A DNA stretch of 64,000 nucleotides, from contig NC_134025.1 in assembly GCF_964204645.1 (NCBI RefSeq), positions 20,862,001 to 20,926,000 of the forward strand, in the 5' to 3' direction. The notes beneath the pieces are model-generated. The model saw only the letters and a program-made list of their open reading frames with translations, did no database searches and was not told where the DNA came from. Of this stretch, positions 1-11,489 are shown piece by piece. Every line of letters begins with the position of its first letter. The stretch's first letter is position 1. Both the position numbers and the translations under genes were made by a program. The DNA is from Tubulanus polymorphus (Eukaryota; Nemertea; Palaeonemertea; Tubulaniformes; Tubulanidae).

Positions 1-245
1 TGCCGACAATCCGACATACCGGCACTCCCGACATACCGGCAATCCGACATACCGGCACTCCCGACATACCGGCACTCCCGTCGGTTCCTAATAATCCCCC
101 TGTAGAGAGATGCTGGGATCACGGGGCGTTCGGTTCCTAATAATCCCCTGTAGAGAAATACCAGGATTGTGGGGCGTTTGGTTCCTAATATTCCCCTTAC
201 AGAGTTGCTAGGATCGTGGGGTGTTTGGTTCCTAATATACCCCTG
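1..245. repeat. two adjacent tandem repeats
   Basis: Bases 1-80 repeat a unit of about 17-18 bp of the type CGACATACCGGCACTCC. From about 81 to 245 there are four copies of a roughly 48-bp unit, each beginning GGTTCCTAATA (starts near 83, 132, 180 and 227). The first array runs off the left edge of the window. No coding capacity is seen. Confidence 0.8.
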
Positions 246-254
246 TGCAGAGGT

Positions 255-1180
255 GAATCGACAAAATAATCGCCTTCAAAATATACGCTGAGCAAAAATA
301 GTTCTGCTATGAAAAATAAATCGCCGTCCTTCAAAATATATTCCGATACTAAAATATTTTTGCAGTGTAAGAAATAATTGTGGGTTTTTCCGCTAGTGCG
401 CGCGTGCGCGCGCGCGCTTGTCGATTGAACTGTCTCACCTGATCTTATTTCATCCATGCTACTAGCCCTAAGTATAGTATCTCTGCGTGCATGAACTACA
501 CAGGGCATATCGCACGGCTCTCATGTAAAATCAGAGTACTTGGGTAGAGCATTGGTTTTGATCCGAAAATGTCGTGACGAATCCTTGTGACCTAACGTTA
601 GGAAGGATGGGATGGTGGTGCCGTCATCGGGTCCATGTGAACAAAAATTAGGGCCAAAAATTTGTACAGTCAAAATCAAATCAAATTAGGGCTCTTGATT
701 TTGATTCCTCCGGTCCATCTAGAAATAACCATTTTTGGTCAATGTAATGGACTCCTCATATCAACAAAAAGGGCAAAAATAACGGATACAAGTTGCTGTA
801 GCCGTAGGATCGAAAACTAAGACATCTTTTACTTGATGTCCCGTTCAACACACTACATACACACTACACACTTGACGGTACAAACACTGCTGCGTGAAAA
901 CGGGAAAAACCCGAAATTATTTTTACAGCAAAGATATTTTTAGACATAGGAAAATATTTCTGATGGAAATATTTTTACTCACGAAAAATATTTTGAAGGC
1001 GATTTATTTTTCACACCGAAATTATTTTCACTCGCGAATATTTTTCGATGGAAATTTATTTTTCATGACGAAATTATTTTCACTCACGAAATATTTTTCA
1101 CTCACAAAATATTTTTCGATGGAAAATTATTTTTCATGACAAAATTATTTTTTGTCTGGAAATATTTTGATGGCCCTTAT
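255..1180. mobile_element. foldback-like element with AT-rich inverted arms
   Basis: The stretch near 262-392 (for example GAAAAATAAATCGCC and GGGTTTTTCC) recurs as reverse complement near 898-1020. The right arm then continues as degenerate repeats of ATTATTTTTC and AATATTTTTC up to about 1160. The arms surround about 500 bp of unique sequence. The short ORFs here follow from the repeated arms and are not genes. The exact ends and any target duplication are not clear. Confidence 0.5.
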
Positions 1181-1187
1181 CAGCCAC

Positions 1188-1546
1188 CTACGGAAGCCCC
1201 TAGGTGACATAAGAGATAATTTTTTTCATAATTTCGACATAATAAGTCAAATTTCGATTTAATAAGTCGAATTTCGAGATAATAAGTCGAATTTCGTGTT
1301 AATTAAGTCGAATTTCGACTTAATAAGTCGAAATTCGACATGAAAATAAAACTCGAAATTCGACATGAAAATAAAACTCGAAATTCGACTTAATTAACAC
1401 GAAATTCGACTCATTATCTCGAAATTCGACTTATTATGTCGAAATTCGACTTATTAAGTCGAAATTCGACTTATTATGTCGAAATTCGACTTAATAAGTC
1501 GAAATTGTGAAAAAGTTTTCTCGTATGTCACCTAGGGGCTTCCGTA
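1188..1546. mobile_element. MITE with terminal inverted repeats and palindromic satellite core
   Basis: The ends are inverted copies of CTACGGAAGCCCCTAGGTGA, flanked on both sides by CCAC. The interior is almost entirely repeats of the self-complementary word AAGTCGAAATTCGACTT and variants such as TAATTAAGTCGAA. The whole element can fold on itself over about 350 bp. It has no coding capacity, so any mobility would need transposase in trans. Confidence 0.8.
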
Positions 1547-2240
1547 GCCACCATATCGGGGAGAACAAAACATAAATATATGGTATGGATTTACTGAAAA
1601 TTAATTTACTCATATGACAAATATTCGTTTTTAATCGAAATGTAGAAGGAAATTGAAACGCGGTAACCCAGTGCTCCTAGCGATCCTGGCGGATTATCGT
1701 TGAATCCTCGCTTGCCACTGTAGCGTTGCTGATACGCGATATCCCACCGTGTGAATCAAACGTTCAAAACATTGAGAATTATTGCTATGCCCTGTTAGGC
1801 CTATAGTACCTGCACGCGCGTTGTTGCCGATGATAGCGAACCGGCCACCACTTCAAAAGTTATGCAGACAATATTAGAAATAATTGTTATCTGATATATG
1901 CAAAAAACTTTTAAAGATACGTAGATATTTAGCATCGAATATTGTGCCGAAAATTCCAGAATTCAGGATTTATACATTTCATCGTTTTTCTAATAGCGCA
2001 TCTTCAGTGTATGAACTAATTAAGTTGATTAACAGCTCAGCTGCGCGTGTCAATTTGTTGATGATGTCAGATATAAGCAATAACCTTCACAATGTGTGCG
2101 CAATGCAAACGGACAAAATAAAGAAAAAAATTCGACCAATGATCAGTCTTGTTTTAAATAACTCCTAAAATGGAATAATCAATTTTGACTAGTTACAAAG
2201 TACTTCGTACGAGATATCACGGTCGATAAAACACAGTGAG
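1547..2240. other. non-coding, diverged repeat fragment
   Basis: No supported gene. About 1627-1790 resembles the repeat family at 22530-23160 and 52215-52610: shared words around GAAATGTAGAAG, and TTGCCACTGTAGCGTTGCT against TTGCCACAGTAGCGTCGTG. The 94-codon ORF from 1884 has no coding features that I recognise. Confidence 0.4.
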
Positions 2241-2244
2241 ATGA

Positions 2245-2775
2245 GAATGTAGAGAGAATCCTACAATAATAATGCTGCCCTTTTCTGACAAAAGGGTGTA
2301 TGCTCCTTGTGTACTGTTTTGAGAAATTTGGCGTGAAAGATTTTTCGTTAAAAACCATTGCCCCTCCAAACTAGAAAATCACAGAACATAAAGAATTATA
2401 CCTCATAGTGTTTAAGTATCCCCCTACCTATATATGAAGTTATTACCATAATTTATACAGGATTCTGGGAGATTTTTTATATACTTCTTTATGTCAGAAA
2501 ATATCGTTTAAATATCTGGCATATTTAACAAAGTACGTCAACTTACTTCCTTCTGTCGTATAATCGATCATAAAAACACTTTTTACAGGGCCATTTTCTT
2601 TAACAAAAGGAAGTTAACGGATGCATCAGACTAAAAATGAAAAAAAAACAGTCCTAAAATGTAACTGGTATTCCTGAAGATGACTGTTAGGATATAGCCG
2701 AAACGTTAAATAAACTTCTAGCTCCAGTTACATTATCGGACTGTTTTTCCATTATCATTGTCGGATTATCTATAC
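2245..2775. mobile_element. MITE-like repeat carrying CCTGAAGATGACT motif
   Basis: The left part contains AGAGAATCCTACAATAATAA. The right part contains the motif ATTCCTGAAGATGACTG followed by GCCGAAACGTTAAATAAAC, then an inverted-looking end with ATTATCATTGTCGGATTATC. The same words recur at 44351-44688 and 61202-61434, which identifies a dispersed family. The boundaries are approximate. Confidence 0.5.
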
Positions 2776-3294
2776 AATGATGACATATATTTCTCAGCCA
2801 TTCATTTTTTCTTCGTAATGTCCTTTTCTGTTATTAACTAATCAGACTTTTGCTTCTTCGAACCGCAGGACTTTTAACTCCTCTTGTCTAAAAAGTAATG
2901 AATATAGGCGGCCGGGTTTACGTTTAAGCTCAGCAGATATGAGGAACAATGTATCAATTTTTCAGCCAAAATTTACAAGATAGATTTCGTTAGCTGTTCA
3001 GATCAAATAACGCGTAGGAGTTACTTCTTTACCTCGTGTATTTTTTGTTGTGGAATTTTTGCGATATCAACACGATATACTAGTTCCTGAATGGCATGCG
3101 CCCGTATAGAGAAACATATATATGGAACGGGTAACAGGAAATTACAGAAGTACGTTTTAAATGAGCGTTGCCATGAAAGAGACAGTTTGCAGCCAATTTG
3201 AATGATATAATCATACTCAATTAGTTAGATAGTAAAGAAATTAGGTCAATAAAGAATTTACAGAAAAAAAAAGAAATGAGCCGACTACGTGACT

Positions 3295-3420
3295 GGCACC
3301 TTGGCGCAGTGTAGTAGCTTGTGTGCCTCCATGACCCTGTGAGCTATGCGGGTGGTAGGTATATCTCCCGGCAGGTTCAATCATACCAGACAAGTCTAGA
3401 GATAGAGTCCAGCCAAACAT
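3295..3420 (+). repeat. tRNA-derived SINE-like head
   Basis: CTTGGCGCAGTGTAGTAGC followed about 60 bp later by GGCAGGTTCAATCATACC has the spacing of RNA polymerase III A-box and B-box sequences. No cloverleaf closes, so this is not a functional tRNA. A related GGCGCAGTGGTAGAGTGG head, in the opposite orientation, lies in 39425-39592. Confidence 0.4.
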
Positions 3421-3675
3421 CAGTCGTTTTCAAATTTCGTTGATTGTTCAAAGAAGAAACTTTCTATTTGGCGTTGCCACGGTGGTCATTTTTCTCCTAC
3501 ATGTATTTCGTATTTCTCAACCTACAGCTACACAGTGATGACCTTGTCTTATTGTCATTAAGTTGTAATTGTTGTCCAAGGATAAATGACATTCATGATA
3601 TAAATGTTGACTAAGCGGGTACCCGAGAACATATGGCTACTGGATACCGTAAAAAGATTGAGGTATACGTAAACA

Positions 3676-3803
3676 TCAAACTTCCGATTTCAAAATCAAA
3701 CCCCCTGTTTCGGACCCGGCAGGTATGGTGGGTTTGTAAGGGACACAAAAAAAAACCAAACGAAATCTATCAATCAAATAAATAACAGGGCCAAACCCCA
3801 TTT
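3676..3803 (+). repeat. dispersed repeat, copy 1
   Basis: A direct repeat of 41040-41165. Shared words include GATTTCAAAATCAAA, CCCCTGTTT, CGGCAGGT, GTAAGGGACAC and AAATAAATAACAGGG. About 128 bp, non-coding, no terminal inverted repeats seen. Confidence 0.65.
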
Positions 3804-4232
3804 TGAGGCAATAAAAAAAACATCCAGGTTTAGCCACTCGAAATTTATTCGTAGTTTCTATCCAATTCTTAAAACCGCGTGCGTCATTTTACAATGTGTC
3901 TAATAGAACGATGTTCAAATTGTGTAGTATATATTGTGTGCTGTTCCAGATTAACGGACTGTTAAGTGCTGCTACCGTCTTTATAAATGTATGAATGTGT
4001 ATGCAATTCGTCAAATTAAGTTTACTCACTGACGACAAAAAAATGCACGCCCGATGATAGATATGATTTATCACTCTTCCGTTAAAAATTACATTCCGGT
4101 CACCCACTTCATGAACAAACGTTTTACAGTCGTTATTTTAACTCTCTGTGCCGACGAAGGTCGTTAAGGGCCGACTCCATTGTCGATCCGGACGCATCCG
4201 CGTGTCTCCAATTTCACTCTTTTATCGCTCAC

Positions 4233-4480
4233 ATGATCATACGGAGGTATCCGGACTCTCCGTTAGTCGAACTAAACGAAACCGAATGTCCGTTAGTCGG
4301 AACTATGGTCCGGAAATGGTCGACCCCGGGATTAAGCACGGTCGTTGTAGTTCCGACCCGTTTCCAAGATGGCCGATACTTTGAAATACGTTACGACCGA
4401 ACTATAGCGCATTCGGTTTTTAGTTCCGACAACTATTCGCCTAGCTACGAAAACCGAAATTTGCCCTGGCGAGTTGGTTT
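4233..4480. mobile_element. MITE, diverged copy of the 24144-24377 element
   Basis: Shares long stretches with 24144-24377, for example GTTAGTCGGAACTATGGTCC, AAGATGGCCGA, GAAATACGTTACGACCGAAC and CTACGAAAACCGAA, and is followed by CCTGG as that copy is. The two overlapping ORFs here, with internal GTTAGTCG repeats, follow from the repeat. Confidence 0.6.
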
Positions 4481-4986
4481 AGTTGCGGAGTGGAGCCGTG
4501 CAGTTAAGAAGAAACACGTTCAGGCCACGTTAAGAGGCAACCAGTCTAGGCTCAGCAACCATGAGTGATTAAGTATTAAGTGACAATACAGTCGTTCTCC
4601 GATTGTACTCATTTTCACCGAAATCACCGGATCACCCGGTTATCAATCAATCGGGACGTGATAATAGAGTCGGCCGATGCGAATGCCACCGATGCGGTGT
4701 AAGATTATTAGAAATTCAATCTATAAGTGTCCAATCCCATATAATATATTTGGCGCTGGTATCTCTAGATAGAAATCGAAATCCTCATGTTAATGGTTAT
4801 TGTATCCAAAAGAAAAATAAAAGCCGCCCGTCTGCATCTCCCTAAAATGCATGACAATGTTTTTTTTTTAAATTAATTTAATTATAATTTTTTAATAGAA
4901 AATGTGATAAAGATATAATTCGCCCGCCGTCGTCTTATTGTGAAAACTGTTTCGGATGAGAAACTAGGGTTCGAATTCGAGTAGTT

Positions 4987-5031
4987 TTATGAAGGCATCG
5001 TCAATTCAGAAACCAGATAGCTATAGAGTGT
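4987..5031 (-). CDS. GR-like gene, short last exon
   Basis: The acceptor CGTCGAG|ACACTC follows the pyrimidine-rich CTTTTTCCTTGTTCG. The exon continues in frame as TLYSYLVSELTMPS and a stop, completing the final hydrophobic segment. Intron 2 is 120 bp. Chosen because it is the first in-frame acceptor after a strong donor. Without it the frame would run on to a stop at 5077. Confidence 0.55.
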   Translation of the reverse strand, partial: TLYSYLVSELTMPS

Positions 5032-6252
5032 CTCGACGTTTCCACACGAACAAGGAAAAAGATGAAATAATAAAAATCAAATTTTGGGGATGGGATTAGA
5101 AAAATTGTTATTCTCTAATAATCTGATATTAATTGTAAGAATCCGAATTACCTTTTCGTTTACATACGCGCATAATACAGTTGTTCCCCACAATCCGCCC
5201 TGGCAGAGCGTTACCATAAAGCAGATGATAAATAAAATCTCGGGCGATACCGATCCCTCCATCATGGTGATGTAAACCGCTAAAAAAGTCAACGGCAAAT
5301 CGAGCACGAAACTAGCCAGTAAATAACCCGAAAACATTTCATCTGCGACGGACATGAGATCGCATATTTTGGTATGCCACGCGCGATAATACCCGAGGTC
5401 TCCGTGGAATGAACGATCTTCGTGTAAACGTCTGTTGAATGTTCTGTAGAGTACATCGAACTCGCAGACGATCGCGTAACTGAGAAGCGAGATGAAAAAC
5501 AACATCGCTGTGATCGTCAAGAGCGCAAAGCCGACCATAATCTGGTTGAGAAAGGCCAGCGTCTTTGAACCCGGAGTGGTTTTCGGCAACGGCGCGATGA
5601 ATAGTAAAGAAAGCGACACAAGTTTGGAAATGGCGCCATATGACGTAGCAAATGCTGAAGCGACGACTGCCGCCGCGGCAAATGCAATAAAGATAGTGAA
5701 AAAGATGGCCATTTTCCTCAGGGATCCGATATAACTACACTTGCGGCCGTTTGGAAAATACGTCTGATGTAACTCTTCCCAAACGCGTAGAAACGTCGGA
5801 TATCGTTTCTTTTCACGCTGTCGCAACAAACAAACGACGTAAAACGCTCCGTGGCTGTAACTCAGGTGTCCGACCATCTTGAAATACCACTTCTCCGGAT
5901 ACTCCGACGTCATGAAATACTTCGAAAACAAACGCAACACGCCGATAATCAACTGCGTGGCTGCAAAACAGCAATAAGTTATTTGAATCCTGTTTAGGCA
6001 TCGTCTACTACGACTATCGTATTGTTGGTGATTGTGGTCGTTTGCCGTGTTGAAATAGAATCAGAAAATCTTCATGGCTACCATAAACGGTCGGCTCGCT
6101 AGATATAGTTCATTTTTACAAAAACAACGCTCGCCCTCTTTCGGTTGTATAGTGCTGCTGGTACGCGAATCCGTCGTTTTCGGTCGTGGCGTGAATTTTC
6201 CATCTATCTCGGCGTGCGTAAACAGTTGACCTTGACCTACACCGGAAAACAT
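4987..6252 (-). CDS. gustatory-receptor-like multi-pass membrane protein (three exons)
   Basis: Modelled as exons 6252-6082, 5952-5152 and 5031-4987, all phase 0, giving 338 aa. The join at the first intron creates SRPFMLIIGVLRLF, matching the RPF-L-hydrophobic-LF stretch at the start of insect-type gustatory receptors. Hydrophobic segments fall near residues 79-100, 138-159, 163-178, 193-220, 263-286 and 295-320. Before the segment at 263, the sequence H-T-K-I-C-D-L, then A-D-E-M-F-S-G-Y-L-L, has the H-x-x-x-x-D-L...ad..F...LL pattern of the last intracellular region of GR family proteins, which are ligand-gated cation channels or receptors in the plasma membrane. The canonical C-terminal TYhhhhhQF signature is not evident. 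The ATG at 6252 lies in an open frame that continues up to a CAG acceptor at about 6296, so an upstream exon is possible. GR-like family 0.65; ligand unknown. Confidence 0.7.
5152..5952 (-). CDS. GR-like gene, exon 2 (transmembrane body)
   Basis: 267 codons carrying nearly all membrane segments. The acceptor is CACGCAG|TTG at 5953, the second of two nearby AGs and the one that keeps the frame. The donor is GAAAAG|GTAATT at 5151. Intron 1 is 129 bp. Confidence 0.8.
6082..6252 (-). CDS. GR-like gene, exon 1
   Basis: 57 codons from ATG to the donor ATG|GTAGCC. Reading through gives ten more residues and a stop, so the donor is needed. The N-terminal part is hydrophilic and contains C-F-C. Confidence 0.6.
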
Positions 6253-6299
6253 GGCGTGTAAGTTCAGTCGAGATGTGTTCCTTTCAATGATCTGACAAA

Positions 6300-9090
6300 A
6301 AATAGTTAAATTACAAGTATAGCTGTGTAACTGATTTCTGACTTAAAGTCAAATGATTGAAAACAACAACTTTTGACACAAGCACCGAATCTGCCCACTA
6401 TTGGTTTTAGACGGATATTAGATGTATTTCTTCCACGCCCCTAAAATAAGTTCCAATGATCAATAGTTTGTAGTGGCATTGATGATGAGTCTGTATTCCT
6501 TGTCGCACGTTATCATCACTGACTCGGGCAACTGATGAAACTTATATTATTTGTTAACAGCTTATGCGTAAAGATAAACTACATTAAATCTGCATTAGTC
6601 CAACAACAAAGTAAGCAACAAAAGCCACCAATTTGATCATTAATTTCCTTTGTAGCTGAAATATCATACTCAAATGAAGTTCGATTAGCGCTCGATACAA
6701 ACGCGAATAACGTTTTATACCAGATGACATCAATTTTTACAATTGGTCGGGATATTCATTCTTCGCATCGTATTTACATTGATCTAATCCATCTAATGTC
6801 CAACATAACAAATTGAAAGCACGCCATAAAAATGACGTATCGTTTTAGGTTTTATATGTTATTTCTAGCCAGCAATATCTTTATGGCCCTAGCAATGTTC
6901 TGTGGGGTTAAAATAAATAAAGGCAAATATCGCTAACACGAAATTTCACGAGATAGCTTTCGGCTGCTTATATCGTCTAACAAGTTACATTTTTACGTCA
7001 TTCATTGCTGGAGATTATTCTTCGAAAGGTGCAAAGTTAAGAATAAATGGTTCGACAGTAATACTACGCTTTAGGGTGGATATCCAAGAATCTATGTACT
7101 ACGTTGAAAAAATGACTCTACTGCATAATGAAAGTGATAGAAGAAGCATGCGCCTCATGTGCTAAGTGGCACGGTACCCTTTCACAGAGAGTTCATGTTA
7201 TATTCATGACTCCTTTCAGTGAAATATGATAAAATGGTTGTCTTGTTAGTACTAAAAGATGCTTGAGGCCAAATCGCACTGTAGTTTTGCCGAACACGAG
7301 TGGACATTAGATCAAAGAAAATGATTCTATGAAATGTGTCGTACGTAGGTGGCTGCTTATTATTTAGTTATGCAGTACTAGCTTCATTGAAGAAATTGCA
7401 AAAACTTTAAAATTGCCCTGAACAAAGGCTTGTAATCATAGACTTCCGGAAATTGTATGTAAATTTCATATTTCTTCCAGATTGAGGTGTTTCCTGTACT
7501 AGATAATGTACTTTACGGTAAGTCGATTTAACGAAATGCCTCCGATACTGGAAACAAATTGCCATCATCCCTAGCATAGATTGCGAATTTTCTTGCAATT
7601 TTCCATCGTGTACTCATTGGTGGCGCAATATTCCTCGTTGGAGTAACGCTCGTTGTTGTCCTCGCAGACTGCATCTGATATAGAAACGTCTGCTTCATTA
7701 AACCCAACGCACACGTCGCAGGGAAACACGGTTTAGGAAACCTTTCCGAGATATGTTTCCGTTTTTTCCTCTCATCAAGACAAACCCTGACCGCAGAACC
7801 TTCATTTGTCTATTACGCTGCCCAACATTTGGGCGGACAAATTCAAGATTTTTTATCGTTTCTATGTATTGGTTTACATTACAATATATGGATTACTTTA
7901 CACGACAAACATTAAAAAGCGGAAATTTAAGTAAGAAACCATTAATGTACAAATATATGTGTATAATGCCGAGTGAAGTACAACGATGTAATTAGGGATA
8001 TATTACAATTATGCATAAGGCAGGGCAGGTTGCCGCCCAGCGGCTACCAGTTTATGTATCAAGGCAATCAGATACATTATTTTTCACCGGCCCATTTTGC
8101 TGATACCCAATTAAATAACATACACAAGTACACATAAACTAAGGAAATGACTGCGAGTTTATTGTGATATAAGATATATAGATATAGAACTACAAATGTA
8201 ATTCATATCCAATAGCTTCTCCTTTAAGGGTCGAATGTATTTGTGAGCGTTTAAATTCCTAACGTCTTAATTCATTGCCACCTATTTCCCTATAACTGCG
8301 TAGAAATGACTTAATTCGACAAGGCAACGCCCTTCAGGTTAGCTGATATAGCCCGGGGCCGTGAGTTAGTTTCTTCCGCGTGTGGATATGATTGTGAATA
8401 CCACCGGAATGACATCCGTAGTCCCCGTCGTCAAAGTGATAACTGTAAACCTTCATCCTATTCTAGATATCTAATCTGTTCATCTCTTAAACATACATAT
8501 TCATCTTTTTCTTTTGAAACAATTAGCAACATGATGTATGAATAAAGTAAATTCAATATCGCTTATATAGTTTGATGCAGTCATCTGTGGTGACCAGTTT
8601 TGAAGATCAGTTATTCACTTACGTACAGATTGGTCAACAAAACCCCCTAAAATTGGAAACATTTCTATCCGCACAAATACTATTCTATTTTCCAGTCGCC
8701 TTGACCGATTTATTGGGAGAGTGTTTCGACGGTTTTAAGATCCTTTGATAGCGTATACATGGCGGCGAAAATGTGCGTACCACGAGCGTATACGTGCACA
8801 GCCATATATCCTCTCGCATGGTGGCTACAAAGACGGCGATTATTGAGATAAGATCAAATTGATTTATTAGGAATTCTAGACGGTTGATGATAGTAATAAC
8901 AACGGTGCTCATGTTCTTAGCGGCATTGAATCAATTTCAGCTTTATGATCATTGCGTTGCCCGTCGTGTGGTCGCTAAATCCTAAACGACACTTATGGAT
9001 CATTATCCCGGCAAAGGGCATTTCCTCGGCTCCAGTTGAAACGGGCCGACTGCCAAATGTCGCCGGCTAAATCCCGCGCTCTTTCGTTGT
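6300..9090. other. intergenic, no gene seen
   Basis: AT-rich sequence with only short ORFs that lack recognisable domains or convincing splice partners. No RNA gene or clear repeat was recognised. Confidence 0.5.
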
Positions 9091-9091
9091 A

Positions 9092-9306
9092 CAGTGGAAC
9101 CGCGTTATTACGAACTCGGATATGTACAACGATTCATAGGGTATAACAATATAGTATTCCGCCTCAAGTAAGACAATTTGATTAATTTCATACTGGATAT
9201 GACGAACATATTTTCTGGTCGAGGAGGAGAGAATCCCACAATGATAATAGAAAGTCCGAAAATGATTTTCTGGTCCCGTGATGTTCGCTATAACTAGGTT
9301 CCGCTG
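9092..9306. mobile_element. pogo/mariner-like MITE
   Basis: 215 bp flanked by TA on both sides. The left end CAGTGGAACCGCGTTATTAC and the reverse complement of the right end, CAGCGGAACCTAGTTATAGC, are imperfect inverted repeats of the type found on pogo/Tigger and other Tc1-mariner elements. No transposase is encoded. Confidence 0.75.
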
Positions 9307-9860
9307 TATTACCTATCAAGGTCAGGGATATCGATGGTGACTTAGTTCTTCGCCATTATTGAAAATTGCCCGTAATTGCGGTAATAACACCGCCGCCGTT
9401 CGGCCAAAGTAAATCTATGGCTATACATCAACCTCTTTTCGGTGCACAGATAATATACTCTGGAGCATTCAAGCAACCGAATAAAAATTCAAGATACAAA
9501 AGGAGCTTGCTGATTATAGGTTACAACTGATTTCACCTTTCCAGCTCGGTAATATCAGTCATATCTACACTGGGATCCGAACTGAAGTGACTGATAGTTA
9601 CCAACAACTAGGATTCCGCTTCGGTGTATTTTCTTGTAGAACTGTTCTGATCCGTGCGGCCTCATTATATGACTTGCTGATCGTAGATGACTGTCACAAT
9701 CGTCAGTCGTTCCACAGGGACTCATGACTTTCCTGCGGGTCGATTGCTGAAATCAACAGGTTATATAAAACTGCTTGAATTCGCTCAATTCGGATCTTTT
9801 GGGACCGTAAAAATTTGTCCGATGTCCGTGATATCCGAGTTGGGTGTTATGTATTTCTTA

Positions 9861-10767
9861 GGCCTTTTTTAAATTGCTTGCAGCACGGATCCGGCGCTGT
9901 CGTTTCCGTCAATTTGGGAAAAAAGAAACATTTTTTTTTTTAAATTTTTCCCTTCACCCGTGCTGAAAATCCGTGAACTTTTAAAGAAATAAAAAATATT
10001 TTTATTTTTTCCCGGCCGCCGTTCTGCAATGACCGCTAAATTAGAGAAAAAAATAAAATTTTATGTTTTTCCGTCCTCCTGACGTGTCTTTTTTCAACGT
10101 TCCCGATGTTTGTCATCGAGGTTTCTTTCGGTAAACAGTAGGATTTCGGCAAGCGAAAATGGCGGCGGCAGCTTTCCAACTCATTTGTCGGAAAGGAAGC
10201 AAAGAGCTTGACATGCGACTGTCAAGGCTGTCACTTGGTCTCAGGGTGTCTGATGTGGCATCTATGGTAGATACAGATGGCGGAAAGGTGGTGAGAGTGG
10301 AGGGAGGCGCCACAGCAGAGTCCAAGACGATGAAAGATGGAAAGAGGCAGAGGCATTATACAAGACTGTGCGTCCAATTTGCATTACGTGCCTTGATGCT
10401 GGACTGTGCGTGGTTGGGAGGGGCAAAAAATAAGATTGTGTTCTGTTCCGAAATAAAGAAATATGTGATTTAACAATTTTATATTTTTTCTTTTATACCT
10501 CCAGGATATCCCATAATAGCAGGCAATAAATGGGAAATTTTTTATTTTTTGTTTGTTTTTCTTCCCTTCACCCTTCCAGATTATGCGATGAAACTACTGT
10601 TTGAAAGGAAAAAAATAAAATTATTTTTTTTATTTCTTTTCCCTTCACCCTTCCACTTTTTACAAGGTCATTTGGAAAAATTTTTTTTTTTATTTTTCAT
10701 TTTTTTCCCTCCACCCTTCCATTTTTTGGGTAATAAAATCCGTGCTGCAAGCAATTTAAAAAAGGCC
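9861..10767. mobile_element. non-autonomous PIF/Harbinger-like DNA transposon
   Basis: 907 bp bounded by a perfect 30-bp inverted repeat (9861-9890 and 10738-10767, beginning GGCCTTTTTTAAATTGCTTG) and flanked by TTA on both sides (9858-9860 and 10768-10770). A 3-bp TTA duplication is the hallmark of PIF/Harbinger insertion. The interior has several T-rich/A-rich tracts around TTTTTCCCTTCACCC and one GC-richer island at 10150-10330, where both strands are briefly open. I do not recognise a transposase or Myb-like domain, so I call it non-autonomous. Confidence 0.85.
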
Positions 10768-10770
10768 TTA

Positions 10771-11489
10771 GTGCCAAAAAAGTATCTACAAAACCATCCG
10801 AGTTGAACGGTTATCCGAGTTGATCAGATCTGACTTGGGCGGAGTCTAACTCTATAGTTGAAAACAATCATTATTATAGTTGCACACGAAATAGACGGGT
10901 ACATGAAATCAAAAATCCTTCTAAAAACAGGGTTTCGTTTAACCCGAATACCTTATGGACAAAACTGTCGGACGTGAAGAAGCAAATTGTCGATTACTGT
11001 GTGATATTATTCGCGTAAAAATGTGATCTGTAGATGGGTTTCTTTTCTGCGCCACATTGTGAATAGAATGGGTATTACTTCAATTCAAATTAACCAATAA
11101 CTGTTATCCAAGTTAAAATACAAAATTTCATATATTTCCATACTTCATTGCTTTACCACTACTAGACCTACACTCTTTTATCAATCTATATGTTGAGGCT
11201 ATATTATACCTACTGATTGTCAATATTAGTGCAGCAATGGGTTTCATATACCATTGCCATTTCACGGCGGATATAACATTCTATGCTGCTATTTCGCGGC
11301 GGATAGTTTCGCGTTGTTACAGGTAATGACCGATACACGGTTCGAACTCGAGAGTACCTTTCAATTAGTTCAGCAGCTGAGAACTCTTTAACAAATCTAA
11401 CTGGATACGCGCCATCATTACAGATATATTTACAAAGCCACAGTTTAAATAATGTAATTTGAAAACAGTTTATTGACTGTAAAGCCTTT
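10771..11489. other. intergenic, no gene seen
   Basis: AT-rich sequence between the Harbinger-like element and the next dispersed repeat. Nothing recognised. Confidence 0.5.

Noticed and set aside
1207..1527. CRISPR-like array
   Set aside because: The repeated palindromes are contiguous with no unique spacers, lie inside terminal inverted repeats, and are in a eukaryotic genome.
10113..10473. Transposase or Myb-like gene inside the Harbinger-like element
   Set aside because: The overlapping ORFs on both strands (70 and 104 codons) show no DDE or SANT signature that I can see.
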